Under the pieces are notes generated by a model that saw nothing but the letters and a program-made list of their open reading frames with translations, was not told the DNA's origin and searched no databases. The position numbers were made by a program, and so were the translations under genes. A stretch of 64,000 bases of DNA, taken from Photobacterium lutimaris (GTDB lineage: Bacteria > Pseudomonadota > Gammaproteobacteria > Enterobacterales > Vibrionaceae). The stretch covers positions 434,001 to 498,000 of the forward strand of contig NZ_PYMH01000001.1 of assembly GCF_003025555.1 (NCBI RefSeq). The letters are read 5' to 3'. Shown piece after piece: positions 18,585 to 28,200 of this stretch (position 1 is the first letter of the stretch; the number at the start of each line of letters is the position of its first letter).

Positions 18585-19016
18585 GTGACTACCAACAAAC
18601 AATTACTTGAGGTATCTGAATATAACGCGGAAGGTTATTCGCCATTGATTGACTATCAATCATGGCGAGTGGCCATACTGAATTATATTGATGAGCTAGA
18701 GACAGACCAGATAGATAATTTTCAATGCCATACCGAAACAGATGAAGTCTTTGTTCTGCTCGCGGGGAAATGCATTCTTTTCTGTGCTGAGACCGATGAA
18801 GACAATAATATTATTGATATTTTTAGCTGGGATATGGTGCCGAATAAGGCCTACAACATTAAGCGGGGCGTATACCATACCCATACGCTCAGTGAAGATG
18901 GCCAGGTGTTGATTATTGAAAATAGCGATACCTGTGATCGTAATTCACCGAAAATTATGATTGATGACACCGTCCGTAACAAGCTCGGGCAATTAGCATC
19001 AGGTTCATGGGGCTAG
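18585..19016 (+). CDS. Small cupin-domain protein
   Basis: A 143-residue single-domain cupin. The first metal motif is in CHTETDEVFVLLAGKCILF and the second in RGVYHTHTLSEDGQVLIIE, with His and Glu residues at the usual spacing. The GTG at 18585 follows GGGAGAG; an ATG two bases earlier is out of frame and hits a stop at once. It lies 16 bases after the phosphorylase and ends at a terminator, so it is co-transcribed with it. Cupins in sugar operons may be isomerases, mutarotase-like enzymes or sensors; which one applies here cannot be read from the sequence. Confidence 0.8.
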   Translation: MTTNKQLLEVSEYNAEGYSPLIDYQSWRVAILNYIDELETDQIDNFQCHTETDEVFVLLAGKCILFCAETDEDNNIIDIFSWDMVPNKAYNIKRGVYHTHTLSEDGQVLIIENSDTCDRNSPKIMIDDTVRNKLGQLASGSWG

Positions 19017-19034
19017 TTGTTTACCGTTGTTCTT

Positions 19035-19060
19035 AAAGGTAGTTTAACTGCCTTTTTTCT
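19035..19060 (+). terminator. Rho-independent terminator after the cupin gene
   Basis: The stem AAAGGTAG/CTGCCTTT (one G-U pair) is followed by a T run. It separates the phosphorylase-cupin transcript from the GH3 gene, 105 bases further on. Confidence 0.75.
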
Positions 19061-19164
19061 TAATTCTTGTGTGTGAATACGAATTAGCGACATTGCTCGA
19101 AGAGGCTGAGTTAGTTCAGTTGCACTGTTATGTTGCTTACTGATTATTTTTAACGGATTTTAAT

Positions 19165-21942
19165 ATGCAGAATCAGCAAATATTACAAGCCCAGCAGCAA
19201 GTTGTACCTGTCAGTCGCCAGGCTGGCTGCGAAGGTATTGTTCTGCTAGAAAACCGAGACTCCGTATTGCCCTTAAAGTGTGGTGAAACGGTTTCTCTGT
19301 TTGGTCGTTGCCAGATTGATACTTACCGCAGTGGTACGGGATCGGGGGGGGCCGTCAATGTTCCATATGCCGTCAATGCTCTGACTGGATTACGAGCTAA
19401 CCCTTCAGTGGTTGTTAATGAAGAACTTATCAAAATATATGAAGCTTGGATTGCAGAACATCCGTTTAATGATGGCGGTGGCGGATGGGCCTCAGAACCT
19501 TGGTTCCAGCAGGAAATGGAACTGGAAGAGTCCATTGTCAAACAAGCAGCATCGCACTCGGATAAAGCGATTATTTTTATCGGAAGGACAGCAGGGGAAG
19601 ATCAGGATAATGCTGATGAAGCCGGTAGCTATCGTTTGACTGAGTGTGAAGTCGCGATGTGTGAGAAGGTCGGCGCGCATTTTGATAACGTCATTGTGGT
19701 GTTAAACGTCACTAACATTATGGATATGTCGTGGCTTGAAACCGTTAAAAATAATCAATCAATTAAAGCTGTTCTGTATTCATGGGCTGCGGGAATGGAG
19801 GCTGGGCACTCTCTTGCAGATGTCCTGTCCGGTGATGTTTCGCCCAGCGGACGGTTAACCGATACCATTGCCTACCAACTCTCTGATTATCCATCGTCAG
19901 AAAACTTTGGTCGGAAAGACTGCAATGTATATGCTGAAGATATCTACGTCGGTTATCGTTACTTCGAAACCTTCAATCCTCAGGCGGTACAGTATGAGTT
20001 TGGCGCTGGTCTTTCATATACCACCTTTGAGCGCCAGTTAGTTTCATTTGGTGTTGAAGGAAGTGGTATTGATCGGGTCCTACATTTCGATATTGAAGTG
20101 ACAAATACGGGGGATCTGTTCAGCAGTAAAGAAGTTGTTCAGCTCTATGTTGAAGCACCTCAAGGTCAGTTAGGCAAACCCGCTCGCCAGTTAGCCGGTT
20201 TTAGCAAAACGGAAGTACTCGGGCCTGCTGAAAGTACTATCGTAAGCATCTCCGTTCCTATTCAGTTACTGGCGTCATATGATGACAGTGGCGTAACAGG
20301 GCATCGAAACAGCTACGTTCTTGAAGCGGGTCTTTATCGGTTTCATGTGGGGGGGAGCGTTCGCCACGCCAAATGTATACCTGCCACTTTTGAATTAGAG
20401 CAGCGGCTTATTACCCAGCAACTGTCTGAAGCATTAGCGCCGGTAACAGCGTTTGATCGCCTAAAACCGGCAGGGTTGAAAGCAGACGGAACCTACGAGT
20501 CATCTTACGAACCTGTTCCACTCAGATCTATCTGCCTTGAGCAAAGAATTACCGCCGACCTACCAAAAACATATGAAATTACGGGCGATATAGGGATCAA
20601 ACTTAATGATGTCAAAGCCGGTAAGGCCACTCTGGAATCTTTCATTTCGCAACTAAGTCCAGAGCAACTTGCCATTATTACCCGAGGGGAAGGCATGTGC
20701 AGTCCGAAAGTCACCCCGGGAACTGCAGCCGCGTTTGGTGGGGTATCTAATTGTCTATTTAAGTTAGGCATTCCCGTTGCCGCCGCTGCCGACGGTCCAT
20801 CTGGAATTCGAATGGATAGTGGGCATAAGGCAAGCCAAGTCCCTATTGGTACGTTGCTAGGTTGTACATGGAACCGCGAACTCAATGAACAGCTTTTTTA
20901 CCTGATTGGAGAAGAATTACAGGCCAATCAGATCGATACCCTTTTAGGGCCTGGCATTAATATTCATCGTCACCCATTAAACGGCAGAAATTTCGAGTAT
21001 TTTTCAGAAGACGTTTTAATTACTGGAATGATGGCAGCCGCGCAGGTTGTAGGGCTCAAGAAAGCCGGTGTCACGGGGACAATCAAACACTTTGCAGCAA
21101 ATGATCAGGAAATGGCACGGATGGATGTGGATAGTGTGATATCCCAACGTGCGCTTCGGGAAATTCATTTGAAACCATTTGAAATCGCGGTTAAGCAGGG
21201 TGGGGCTACAACCATCATGACGTCTTATAACCCGGTGAATGGTCATTGGGCGGCATCAAATTATGATCTCAATACAACCATCCTACGCAATGAATGGGGC
21301 TATACCGGGATATTGATGACCGACTGGTGGGCAAAAATGAATGACCCGGTTAATGCGGGTAAGGAAGATAAAGCCAACACCTCATTTATGATCCGCTCTC
21401 AAAACGATCTCTACATGGTGGTAGAAAATGATGGCGCACTGCGCAATGCGATGGGTGACAATACACTGGAGGCATTAAGAAAAGGTGAACTAACCATCGG
21501 CGAGCTGCAGCGTTCTGCCATGAACATTTGCCGTTTTATTCTTGACGCCCCTGTGATGAAACGACCGTTGAAAGCCTATGAGCCGATTAAAACCTATGCC
21601 GCAAGAAATGAGATAAGTTGTGCCGATATCGTGAATATTGAGGAAGAAATTAAGCTAGAAACAGAGATAAATACGAGGGTGACAGTAAAAGTGACCGAAG
21701 ACGGTATTTATCAGTGTTCTGGATTAATTCGCTATGATCGAGACTCGTTAGCCCAATCGTCATGCAGCCTGGCCTTAAACGGTGTGTTTAGTATGTCGCT
21801 TCCGGTTAATGGTACTGACGGGAAACCGGTGACAGTTGAAGGCTTACAAGTGAAATTAACAGCAGGCTTTTACGAAATTGATATCGATTTCGTGAAAAAA
21901 GGCCTGGTGCTAGAGAGTTTGATTTTCAATAAACAGTCATAA
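19165..21942 (+). CDS. Cytoplasmic GH3 beta-glucosidase with permuted domain order
   Basis: A 925-residue enzyme without a signal peptide, expected to hydrolyse imported beta-gluco-oligosaccharides. The domain order is reversed relative to ordinary GH3. The alpha/beta sandwich domain comes first (GCEGIVLLENRDSVLPLK at 21-38, SWAAGMEAGHSLADVLSGD), then the fibronectin-like domain (YEFGAGLSYTTF, about 275-400), and only then the TIM barrel (from about 500: GVSNCLFKLGIPVAAAADGP, TIKHFAANDQE), with nucleophile Asp720 in ILMTDWW. This arrangement is known from Ruminococcus albus and Butyrivibrio type enzymes. A short C-terminal beta domain follows. No LacI operator is visible in its own leader. 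It carries an eight-G run at 19344-19351. Confidence 0.9.
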   Translation: MQNQQILQAQQQVVPVSRQAGCEGIVLLENRDSVLPLKCGETVSLFGRCQIDTYRSGTGSGGAVNVPYAVNALTGLRANPSVVVNEELIKIYEAWIAEHPFNDGGGGWASEPWFQQEMELEESIVKQAASHSDKAIIFIGRTAGEDQDNADEAGSYRLTECEVAMCEKVGAHFDNVIVVLNVTNIMDMSWLETVKNNQSIKAVLYSWAAGMEAGHSLADVLSGDVSPSGRLTDTIAYQLSDYPSSENFGRKDCNVYAEDIYVGYRYFETFNPQAVQYEFGAGLSYTTFERQLVSFGVEGSGIDRVLHFDIEVTNTGDLFSSKEVVQLYVEAPQGQLGKPARQLAGFSKTEVLGPAESTIVSISVPIQLLASYDDSGVTGHRNSYVLEAGLYRFHVGGSVRHAKCIPATFELEQRLITQQLSEALAPVTAFDRLKPAGLKADGTYESSYEPVPLRSICLEQRITADLPKTYEITGDIGIKLNDVKAGKATLESFISQLSPEQLAIITRGEGMCSPKVTPGTAAAFGGVSNCLFKLGIPVAAAADGPSGIRMDSGHKASQVPIGTLLGCTWNRELNEQLFYLIGEELQANQIDTLLGPGINIHRHPLNGRNFEYFSEDVLITGMMAAAQVVGLKKAGVTGTIKHFAANDQEMARMDVDSVISQRALREIHLKPFEIAVKQGGATTIMTSYNPVNGHWAASNYDLNTTILRNEWGYTGILMTDWWAKMNDPVNAGKEDKANTSFMIRSQNDLYMVVENDGALRNAMGDNTLEALRKGELTIGELQRSAMNICRFILDAPVMKRPLKAYEPIKTYAARNEISCADIVNIEEEIKLETEINTRVTVKVTEDGIYQCSGLIRYDRDSLAQSSCSLALNGVFSMSLPVNGTDGKPVTVEGLQVKLTAGFYEIDIDFVKKGLVLESLIFNKQS

Positions 21943-22000
21943 TTGAAAGATAAGTGCCGAGTGATCACTGGCAAATTTGATGTGGTTGATATTGAACCAT

Positions 22001-22032
22001 ACAGCCTCCTAGCTAAGGAGGCTGTTTGCTTT
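22001..22032 (+). terminator. Rho-independent terminator of the GH3 gene
   Basis: A 10-bp perfect stem ACAGCCTCCT/AGGAGGCTGT (22001-22010 with 22016-22025) is followed by a T-rich stretch. A nine-G run (22063-22071) lies just downstream, between the convergent GH3 and lacI-type genes. Confidence 0.85.
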
Positions 22033-22114
22033 GAGGGTGACCGTCGTAAACGTGTGAATAAAGGGGGGGGGCAAACGGGGAATGGTAGACACTTCCCCGC
22101 ATCATATACTTATT

Positions 22115-23116
22115 CTATCCGTTAAGGTTGCTGACCGAGTCCCGGATAATGAGTGCCGGTGTTAATTTGTTGCGTACTGGCTGCTTGTCTTGATTGAGTA
22201 ATGATAGTACGCCGTTGGCAGCTTCGACCCCCATCTCTTTAACTGGAAAATTCACGGTAGTTAAGCGCGGGCGAATATGCTGACTGTATGTGTCGTTATC
22301 GAAGCCAACAACAGAAATATCTTTCCCGATTGCCATACTTCTTTCTGTGCACACATCATATACGGCCAGAGCAATATTATCATTCTGACAAAATATCGCA
22401 GTGATCTCACTGTTTCTATCGAGCAGTCTTCTTACCGCTTCATGGTTACCTTCATGGTCGAAGCGTCCTTCAACAATGAGGTTAGCATCATATTTGATTC
22501 CGTATTCATTCAGGGCATTACGGTATCCCTGAAGGCGATCGCGGCTGTCAATCTTACTCATTTGACCGGTAATACAAGCGACCTTAGTGTGGCCGTTATC
22601 AAGCAAGTGCTTGGTTGCTAGATATCCACCTAACTCATTATCAATACAGATACATTTTTCAGCTAGTTCAGGAATATATCTGTTCAGAATGATGATTGAT
22701 TCTGTTTGTTTGGCGATGTTTATAAGTTCATCATCCGATAACTTATCGGAGTGAATGATCAGTCCGTCAACTTGTCTTGATTGGAGAAACTGAATTGAGT
22801 CTGCTTCTTTATCGTGTGACTCCTGTCCGCTTGTTACAATCAGGTGGAGGTTTTTTTGCCGAACAGTATCTTCGGTCATGTGCATCAGAGGACCATAAAA
22901 AGGGCCGTCAAGTGAGCCAACGAGCATTCCTATGCTGTTTGAACGGCTCGATGCAAGAGCTTGGGCAAAAGCATTCGGCTTATAGCCGAGCTTCTCGATT
23001 GCAGCAAAAACTTTTGCTCTGTTGGCTTCTTTAACAGTAGGGTGTCCATTTAAGGCTCTGGAAACAGTTGACTGAGAAACTTGTGCCAGTTCAGATACTT
23101 CTTTTATTGTAATCAA
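22115..23116 (-). CDS. LacI-family transcriptional regulator of the glucan locus
   Basis: A 333-residue repressor-type regulator. The helix-turn-helix is at residues 1-50 (TIKEVSELAQVSQSTVSRALNG, then LGYKPNAFAQALAS as hinge). A periplasmic-binding-protein-like sugar domain follows (SIGMLVGSLDGPFYG, GYLATKHLLDNGHTKVACIT, VVGFDNDTYS). The start is taken as TTG at 23116: AAGGA lies seven bases upstream, and this gives the canonical N-terminus and length of LacI proteins. A longer TTG start at 23158 would add 14 atypical residues. It is divergent from the LamB-like porin, and four operator-like palindromes lie between them, so autoregulation is likely. The inducer is probably a short beta-glucan (inference). 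Confidence 0.92.
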   Translation of the reverse strand: MITIKEVSELAQVSQSTVSRALNGHPTVKEANRAKVFAAIEKLGYKPNAFAQALASSRSNSIGMLVGSLDGPFYGPLMHMTEDTVRQKNLHLIVTSGQESHDKEADSIQFLQSRQVDGLIIHSDKLSDDELINIAKQTESIIILNRYIPELAEKCICIDNELGGYLATKHLLDNGHTKVACITGQMSKIDSRDRLQGYRNALNEYGIKYDANLIVEGRFDHEGNHEAVRRLLDRNSEITAIFCQNDNIALAVYDVCTERSMAIGKDISVVGFDNDTYSQHIRPRLTTVNFPVKEMGVEAANGVLSLLNQDKQPVRNKLTPALIIRDSVSNLNG

Positions 23117-23266
23117 CAGAGATTCCTTAGATGAATGGATTAATTCTTCATAAAACAATACCTTGGCTAAAGTATTAAATGTTCGCTAATAACAGTATGT
23201 TACTTTTGAAACCGTTGATAAGATAGATTTTTATCTGATAATTTTGAGCTAAATAACACTTTAAAG

Positions 23267-23277
23267 CAAGCGCTTTC
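23267..23277. promoter_or_regulatory. Operator-like palindrome near the regulator promoter
   Basis: The site GCAAGCGCTTTC (one arm mismatched) lies about 150 bases upstream of the regulator start, positioned for autoregulation. Confidence 0.55.
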
Positions 23278-23378
23278 CTAGAGGCTTAAACAAGCATTTG
23301 ATATGTAAACTTTTAAAAGTCAGTAGCTTAAGTTGGTGTGGTTAATCTGGGTAGTTAGGTTTGAGTCTTTTCTGGATA

Positions 23379-23390
23379 GAAAACGCTTGC
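23379..23390. promoter_or_regulatory. Degenerate operator-like site
   Basis: GAAAACGCTTGC keeps the central CG and the outer GAAA and GC bases of the locus palindrome but differs at three positions. Possibly an auxiliary site. Confidence 0.35.
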
Positions 23391-23638
23391 TAGTAGATTG
23401 CTCGCAAGGCTGCTGGCTATTTCCTTCAACCCGATTACGTCAGAACGATACGCAAGCACCGCGTATCGGCATTGGTGGAAAGAGTTTTCTTTGTTTGCGT
23501 GATTTGTTGCGCGGGTGTTTAAGTTTTATTTAATATAATCAAGTAATTGTGCTGTTTTTACGTGTATTTACTGGGTGTGATTGGTAGGCGATAGGAATAC
23601 GGGTTACTTGAGATGGGGAGGGGAGTGATTAGCGTAAT

Positions 23639-23654
23639 GTGATGTATGTCATAA
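23639..23654. promoter_or_regulatory. Possible CRP site
   Basis: TGTGATGTATGTCATA has the left CRP half TGTGA, a six-base spacer and TCATA in place of TCACA. Catabolite control of a sugar locus is expected, but the right arm is imperfect. Confidence 0.35.
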
Positions 23655-23784
23655 GCATTTTCAGAAATTGGCTGTGTTTTGTGCTTTAAATAGTTAAAAA
23701 TCATTACCTTAATACCTGTTTTAGTTGTGGTTGCGATTTTTAAGATATAAATATGAACTTGTCGGTGTGTGATTTTGATCTCGT

Positions 23785-23796
23785 GAAAGCGCTTGC
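23785..23796. promoter_or_regulatory. Operator-like palindrome upstream of the porin
   Basis: GAAAGCGCTTGC matches 11 of 12 positions of the locus operator. It lies 184 bases before the perfect copy at 23969. Confidence 0.6.
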
Positions 23797-23968
23797 TTTG
23801 GTGATAATGATCACTTTATCAATGCATTTTTATCCATATAATTATCATTAAAAGTGGTTAGGGAAGTTAAATACAAGCATTAGCAGCCAAATTGTTCGTT
23901 AATTCAACGTTGGTATATAAGGTTAAGCTGTATTTAAAAGACTATCGGCTATTTTTTTACCCCTACAA

Positions 23969-23980
23969 GAAAGCGCTTTC
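23969..23980. promoter_or_regulatory. LacI-family operator before the LamB-like porin
   Basis: A perfect GAAAGCGCTTTC, extended to AAGAAAGCGCTTTCTT over 23967-23982, lies 45 bases before the porin ATG. The position mirrors the site before the ABC importer and supports one shared regulator. Confidence 0.8.
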
Positions 23981-24025
23981 TTCAATTGCTTTACGGAAGA
24001 ATCTAGAATAATTATTGGAGTTACA

Positions 24026-25216
24026 ATGAAACTATCGCACCTTTCGCTTGCCTGTTTACTCGCAACATCAACTCTTTCTGTATCTAATATTGCCCATGCT
24101 GAAACAGATGATTTTGCTTTTACTGGTTACGCTCGTTACGGTATGCACTATGCAGATAATGGGAACGACTATGTATCTGCAGATGGTCAGCTTGCAGGTA
24201 ACGCCGCTGGTCGTTTAGGTAATGAAACGAATGGAGGTGAATTCCAGTTTTCTAAAGGCTTTACAGGCGTTAACGACACACAGTGGGATGTCGTATTGAT
24301 GATGGAAAACTGGTGGAAGTCACCAACGGATTATGGTGATGTTGCACTGAAAAAATTCTATGCTGGTGTTTCTAATGTTTTTGTATCTCAGCCAAATGCA
24401 TATATTTGGGCCGGTAGAGACTTTCATCAGCGTCCACAGCAGGGGTTGAATGATTACTTTTTCATGACCCATGATGGTCAGGGTGCGGGTATTAAAAACC
24501 TAGACCTGGGTAGTGCAATGCTTAACATCGGTTTCGTTGGTCAGACGGGTGAGGGGACTGGTGATAGCGGTAACTATGCACTGACAACTAAGCTGCATGA
24601 TATTAGCTTGATGGATAACATTACATTAGATATTTATGCCAACTATGGCCTGTCATCTGACAAGGCTTTTGACAAAGAAAATGGCGAAAGAAAGAAAGAT
24701 GATGCTTACCAAATTGGTACCATCTTCAATATTTACGGCAACAAACTTAGCCTTCGCTATGCAGAGAACGCGGATAATTCGGTTTACAACAAAACGGATG
24801 ATTTAACAACAATTTACGCGAGTTGGGAGGGGGGGGTATCACTTGGTCAGAACACATCAATGGATTACCAGCTGGCTTACCACAATAATGAAGGTGCTGA
24901 TGATCTAGCCGATGATCGCACTAACTACAGTGTGATTGTGCGTCCTATGCACTCTTGGAACGATATTCACTCCACATGGCTAGAGGCTGGCTACTCCTTG
25001 GTTGATTACGACAATGCTGATGAAAACGCAGCATGGAAAGTGACGCTATCACAGAATATCTCTATTGGTAAGAATGCGTGGGATCGCCCAATGTTACGCT
25101 TCTATGCAACAGTAGGTGAAGCAGACAACAAGGTGGCCGGTGATGGTTCCCTAATCACTGGTGACACGACACGTGACACCTTCGCAGTTGGCGCAATGTG
25201 GGAAGCATGGTGGTAA
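24026..25216 (+). CDS. LamB-family (maltoporin-like) outer membrane sugar porin
   Basis: A 396-residue trimeric-porin-type protein for passage of oligosaccharides across the outer membrane. The signal peptide is about 25 residues (cleavage after NIAHA). The mature chain starts with FAFTGYARYGMHY, the first LamB strand, and has YIWAGRDFHQRPQQGLNDYF and GQGAGIKNLDLG, which parallel the maltoporin segments before the constriction loop. It ends in an aromatic C-terminus (EAWW), as outer-membrane strands do. The ATG follows TTGGAG by about four to five bases. The coding sequence holds an eight-G run (24829-24836). Context (GH3 enzymes, phosphorylase) points to beta-glucans, not maltodextrins; this is inference. 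Confidence 0.9.
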   Translation: MKLSHLSLACLLATSTLSVSNIAHAETDDFAFTGYARYGMHYADNGNDYVSADGQLAGNAAGRLGNETNGGEFQFSKGFTGVNDTQWDVVLMMENWWKSPTDYGDVALKKFYAGVSNVFVSQPNAYIWAGRDFHQRPQQGLNDYFFMTHDGQGAGIKNLDLGSAMLNIGFVGQTGEGTGDSGNYALTTKLHDISLMDNITLDIYANYGLSSDKAFDKENGERKKDDAYQIGTIFNIYGNKLSLRYAENADNSVYNKTDDLTTIYASWEGGVSLGQNTSMDYQLAYHNNEGADDLADDRTNYSVIVRPMHSWNDIHSTWLEAGYSLVDYDNADENAAWKVTLSQNISIGKNAWDRPMLRFYATVGEADNKVAGDGSLITGDTTRDTFAVGAMWEAWW

Positions 25217-25237
25217 TCGTAGTTTAGTTAAATAGAC

Positions 25238-25268
25238 AGAGCAGCCAAATACAGGGCTGCTCTTTTTT
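25238..25268 (+). terminator. Rho-independent terminator after the porin gene
   Basis: The 9-bp stem AGAGCAGCC/GGCTGCTCT is followed by six T. The GH3 lipoprotein gene begins only 31 bases later with no obvious promoter of its own, so read-through (more porin than enzyme) is plausible. Confidence 0.82.
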
Positions 25269-25298
25269 AAGCTTAACTCAATATAAAGTGGTAATTGT

Positions 25299-28200
25299 AT
25301 GCGCCATAATAAAAAAATATTGCCGTGCTTAATTGCATTGGCTCTCATTACCGGATGTAATGATTCAAATAATAGCACTACAAATAATGATTTGATTCAA
25401 TCTAAAGTTCCTTACTTTGGGGATTGGCCTGCTATTAATAGTGCCATTGAAAAAAATACAGATATTGAAAATAAAATTGTAGAAATATTAGCTCAAATGA
25501 CTTTAGAAGAAAAAGTTGGTCAGATGATCCAACCAAACCTTCTTGAAGTAACGCCGGAAGAAGCGGCTCAATATAAACTGGGATCATTGCTTAACGGTGG
25601 TGGTGCTTGGCCAAATGAGAACAAATATTCGAGCGCGGAAGACTGGGTTCAGGAGGCCGATAAATACTGGCTGGCGCTAGAAGGGGCCTATGAAGATCGC
25701 GGTTTCAAGATTCCTTTTATGTGGGCAACTGATGCGGTCCATGGTCACAATAATGTTTTCAAAGCGACAGTTTTCCCGCATAACATTGGTTTGGGTGCGG
25801 CAAATAACCCAGACCTCATTTATGAGATTGGTAAAGCAACAGCACTTGAAATTGTGGCAACAGGTCTAGACTGGACATTTGCACCAACGGTTGCCTCACC
25901 GCGAGATTATCGTTGGGGGCGTGTTTATGAAGGCTATTCCGAAGACCCAGAAATTATCTATCAATATGCCGGTAAGATGGTTGAAGGTATTCAAGGCGGG
26001 GCCGAGGGTCTTGCCGGAGAACGTAATGTCATTTCCAACGTTAAGCACTGGGTGGGTGATGGCGGCACAATGGATGGCGTCGACCGCGGTGAAAATCACT
26101 ATACAGAAGATTATCTGAGGAATATTCATGCCACAGGGTATTTTGCTGGTTTAAATGCCGGTGCGCAGGTAGTGATGTCCTCGTTTAACTCTTGGCACGG
26201 TGAGGAAAATTATGATCAAACTGAAACGGGTGAATACAATAAGAAAATTCATGGCAGTAAATACTTAATCAACGATGTCCTAAAAAACAAGATGGGTTTT
26301 GATGGCATAGTGGTTACCGACTGGAATGGCCAGGGCGAAATCAATGGCTGTAGTGCTTCAAATTGTCCTGAAGCCGTCAATGCCGGTAATGATGTGTTTA
26401 TGGTGACGGAAAACAGTGACTGGAAAGCATTCTACAGTAATGTCATCAGCCAAGTTAACGATGGCACGATTCCAATGGCGCGTATTGATGATGCCGTAAG
26501 CCGAATTTTGCGGGTTAAGCTGCGGGCAAACCTGTGGGAAAAACCAATGCCTTCTTTACGCGCACTGGCTGGTCAACAGGAGATACTTGGCTCTGCGGAA
26601 CACCGTGCCTTGGCTCGTGAAGCTGTTAGTCAGTCCTTGGTGTTGTTGAAGAACCAAGGCGACATCTTACCATTATCAAACGAGCAGCAAATCCTGATTG
26701 CGGGTAGTGCCGCTAATGATATTCAGAAGCAGACCGGGGGATGGTCACTCACTTGGCAGGGGAACGAAAATACCATCGAAGATGACTTCCCTGGTGCAAC
26801 GACGATGCAGATGGCACTTGAGAATGTTGTTGGCGCAGAAAATATCATCACAGATATTGCTGATGCCACCGACAACACCATTGCGGTGGTGGTGATTGGT
26901 GAAGATCCTTACGCTGAAATGTTTGGGGATATCAAAGCGAACAAAACCCTAGAGTTTTCTTCACTGAAAGCATCCTACCAAGCTGATTTGAATAAAGTTA
27001 AAGAGCTCAAGGCCGCTGGGCTGAAAGTTGTCACCGTGTTTTTCTCTGGTCGACCACTTTATGTCAATGAAGAAATAAATAATTCAGATGCCTTTGTTGC
27101 GGCATGGCTTCCGGGTACAGAGGCTGGTGGTATTACCGATGTCTTGTTTAATGAGCAAGACAAGGATTTTACAGGGCGTCTTTCTTACTCTTGGCCGATG
27201 AAAAAATGTTCTACAACAATTAACCGTGCTGCGCCGAATATAGAAGACTATGAAACACCGACCACTGAGCAGGATATCACCGGCGAGCACAAGCCTCTTT
27301 TCGCCTATGGATATGGTCTGTCTTACACGTCGAGTGATAAATCAGAGTACGATTTAGCGAACTTGCCGCTTGATACGCGTAACTATGGCTGTGGTCAAGA
27401 AGCGCCGGATAACGGTATTGCGACCACCAACCTAGAAATTTTCGGCGCCCAATCTGGCGGTGAATTTATTGCTAGAATCGGTGGGCCAGCAAGTGGCTGG
27501 GCGGGGATTGCTGTTTCGAATGGCGCTGAAACAACGACCGGCTCCCTAACGACGAAGCCGATCAATTACAAACACCAGCAGGATGCTATTAATGTCACGT
27601 TTGACGGCTCTGATGTCGCTCAGGTTTATATGCAAACCATTAATGAGAAGGCTGCGGACAAAAATGCTTACATGAATGCAGACTCAACGTTGCAGTTTGA
27701 TATTCGAATGCATCAATCTCCAGCAGACGACGTGACACTGGCGATGCACTGTGAGTGGCCATGTCTGGGCGATATTACTATCAATGATGTACTACCGCCG
27801 GTGTCGGAAGAGTGGACAACCATGAAGTTCGCCCTGAATTGTTTTGCCGAGGAAGGTATGGAGTTCTCGATGCTAAATACGGCATTTTTAATGACGACCC
27901 CTGGCAACATGGAGTTTGATCTCGGTGAAATCCGTTTTGTACCACGCAGCTTAGATATAGCCAGCGACCAAGTTGATTGTGCTGAACTGGCTGAGCCGCC
28001 ACTACCACCGTTGGATGAAGCTAATGCGGATGTTTGGACAGTGTGGCAACCGAGTGTAACAACATGGCAGACGCGGACTGACTCCTGGGAAGGTATTGAT
28101 GGTCATGTCATGGTGACAGGGCCCGCAGACAATGATGCCGAGCACATGGTCGAAGCGGCTTATGCCACGGCAAGCCCTGAAATGTATAAGGGAATCGTAT

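Larger units (their letters stand above)
23117..24025. other. Long divergent control region between regulator and porin
   Basis: About 900 bases without a convincing gene; a 66-codon plus-strand frame at 23333-23533 has no ribosome site and lies over operator-like sequence. The region carries one perfect and three degenerate copies of the GAAAGCGCTTTC palindrome and a possible CRP half-matched site, and should contain the promoters of both divergent genes. Confidence 0.6.

Noticed and set aside
21943..22125. 60-codon frame after the permuted GH3 gene
   Set aside because: TTG start and it runs through the GH3 terminator hairpin; considered non-coding.
23333..23533. 66-codon plus-strand frame between regulator and porin
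   Set aside because: No ribosome site, overlaps operator-like sequence, and its composition does not look like protein; treated as control region.
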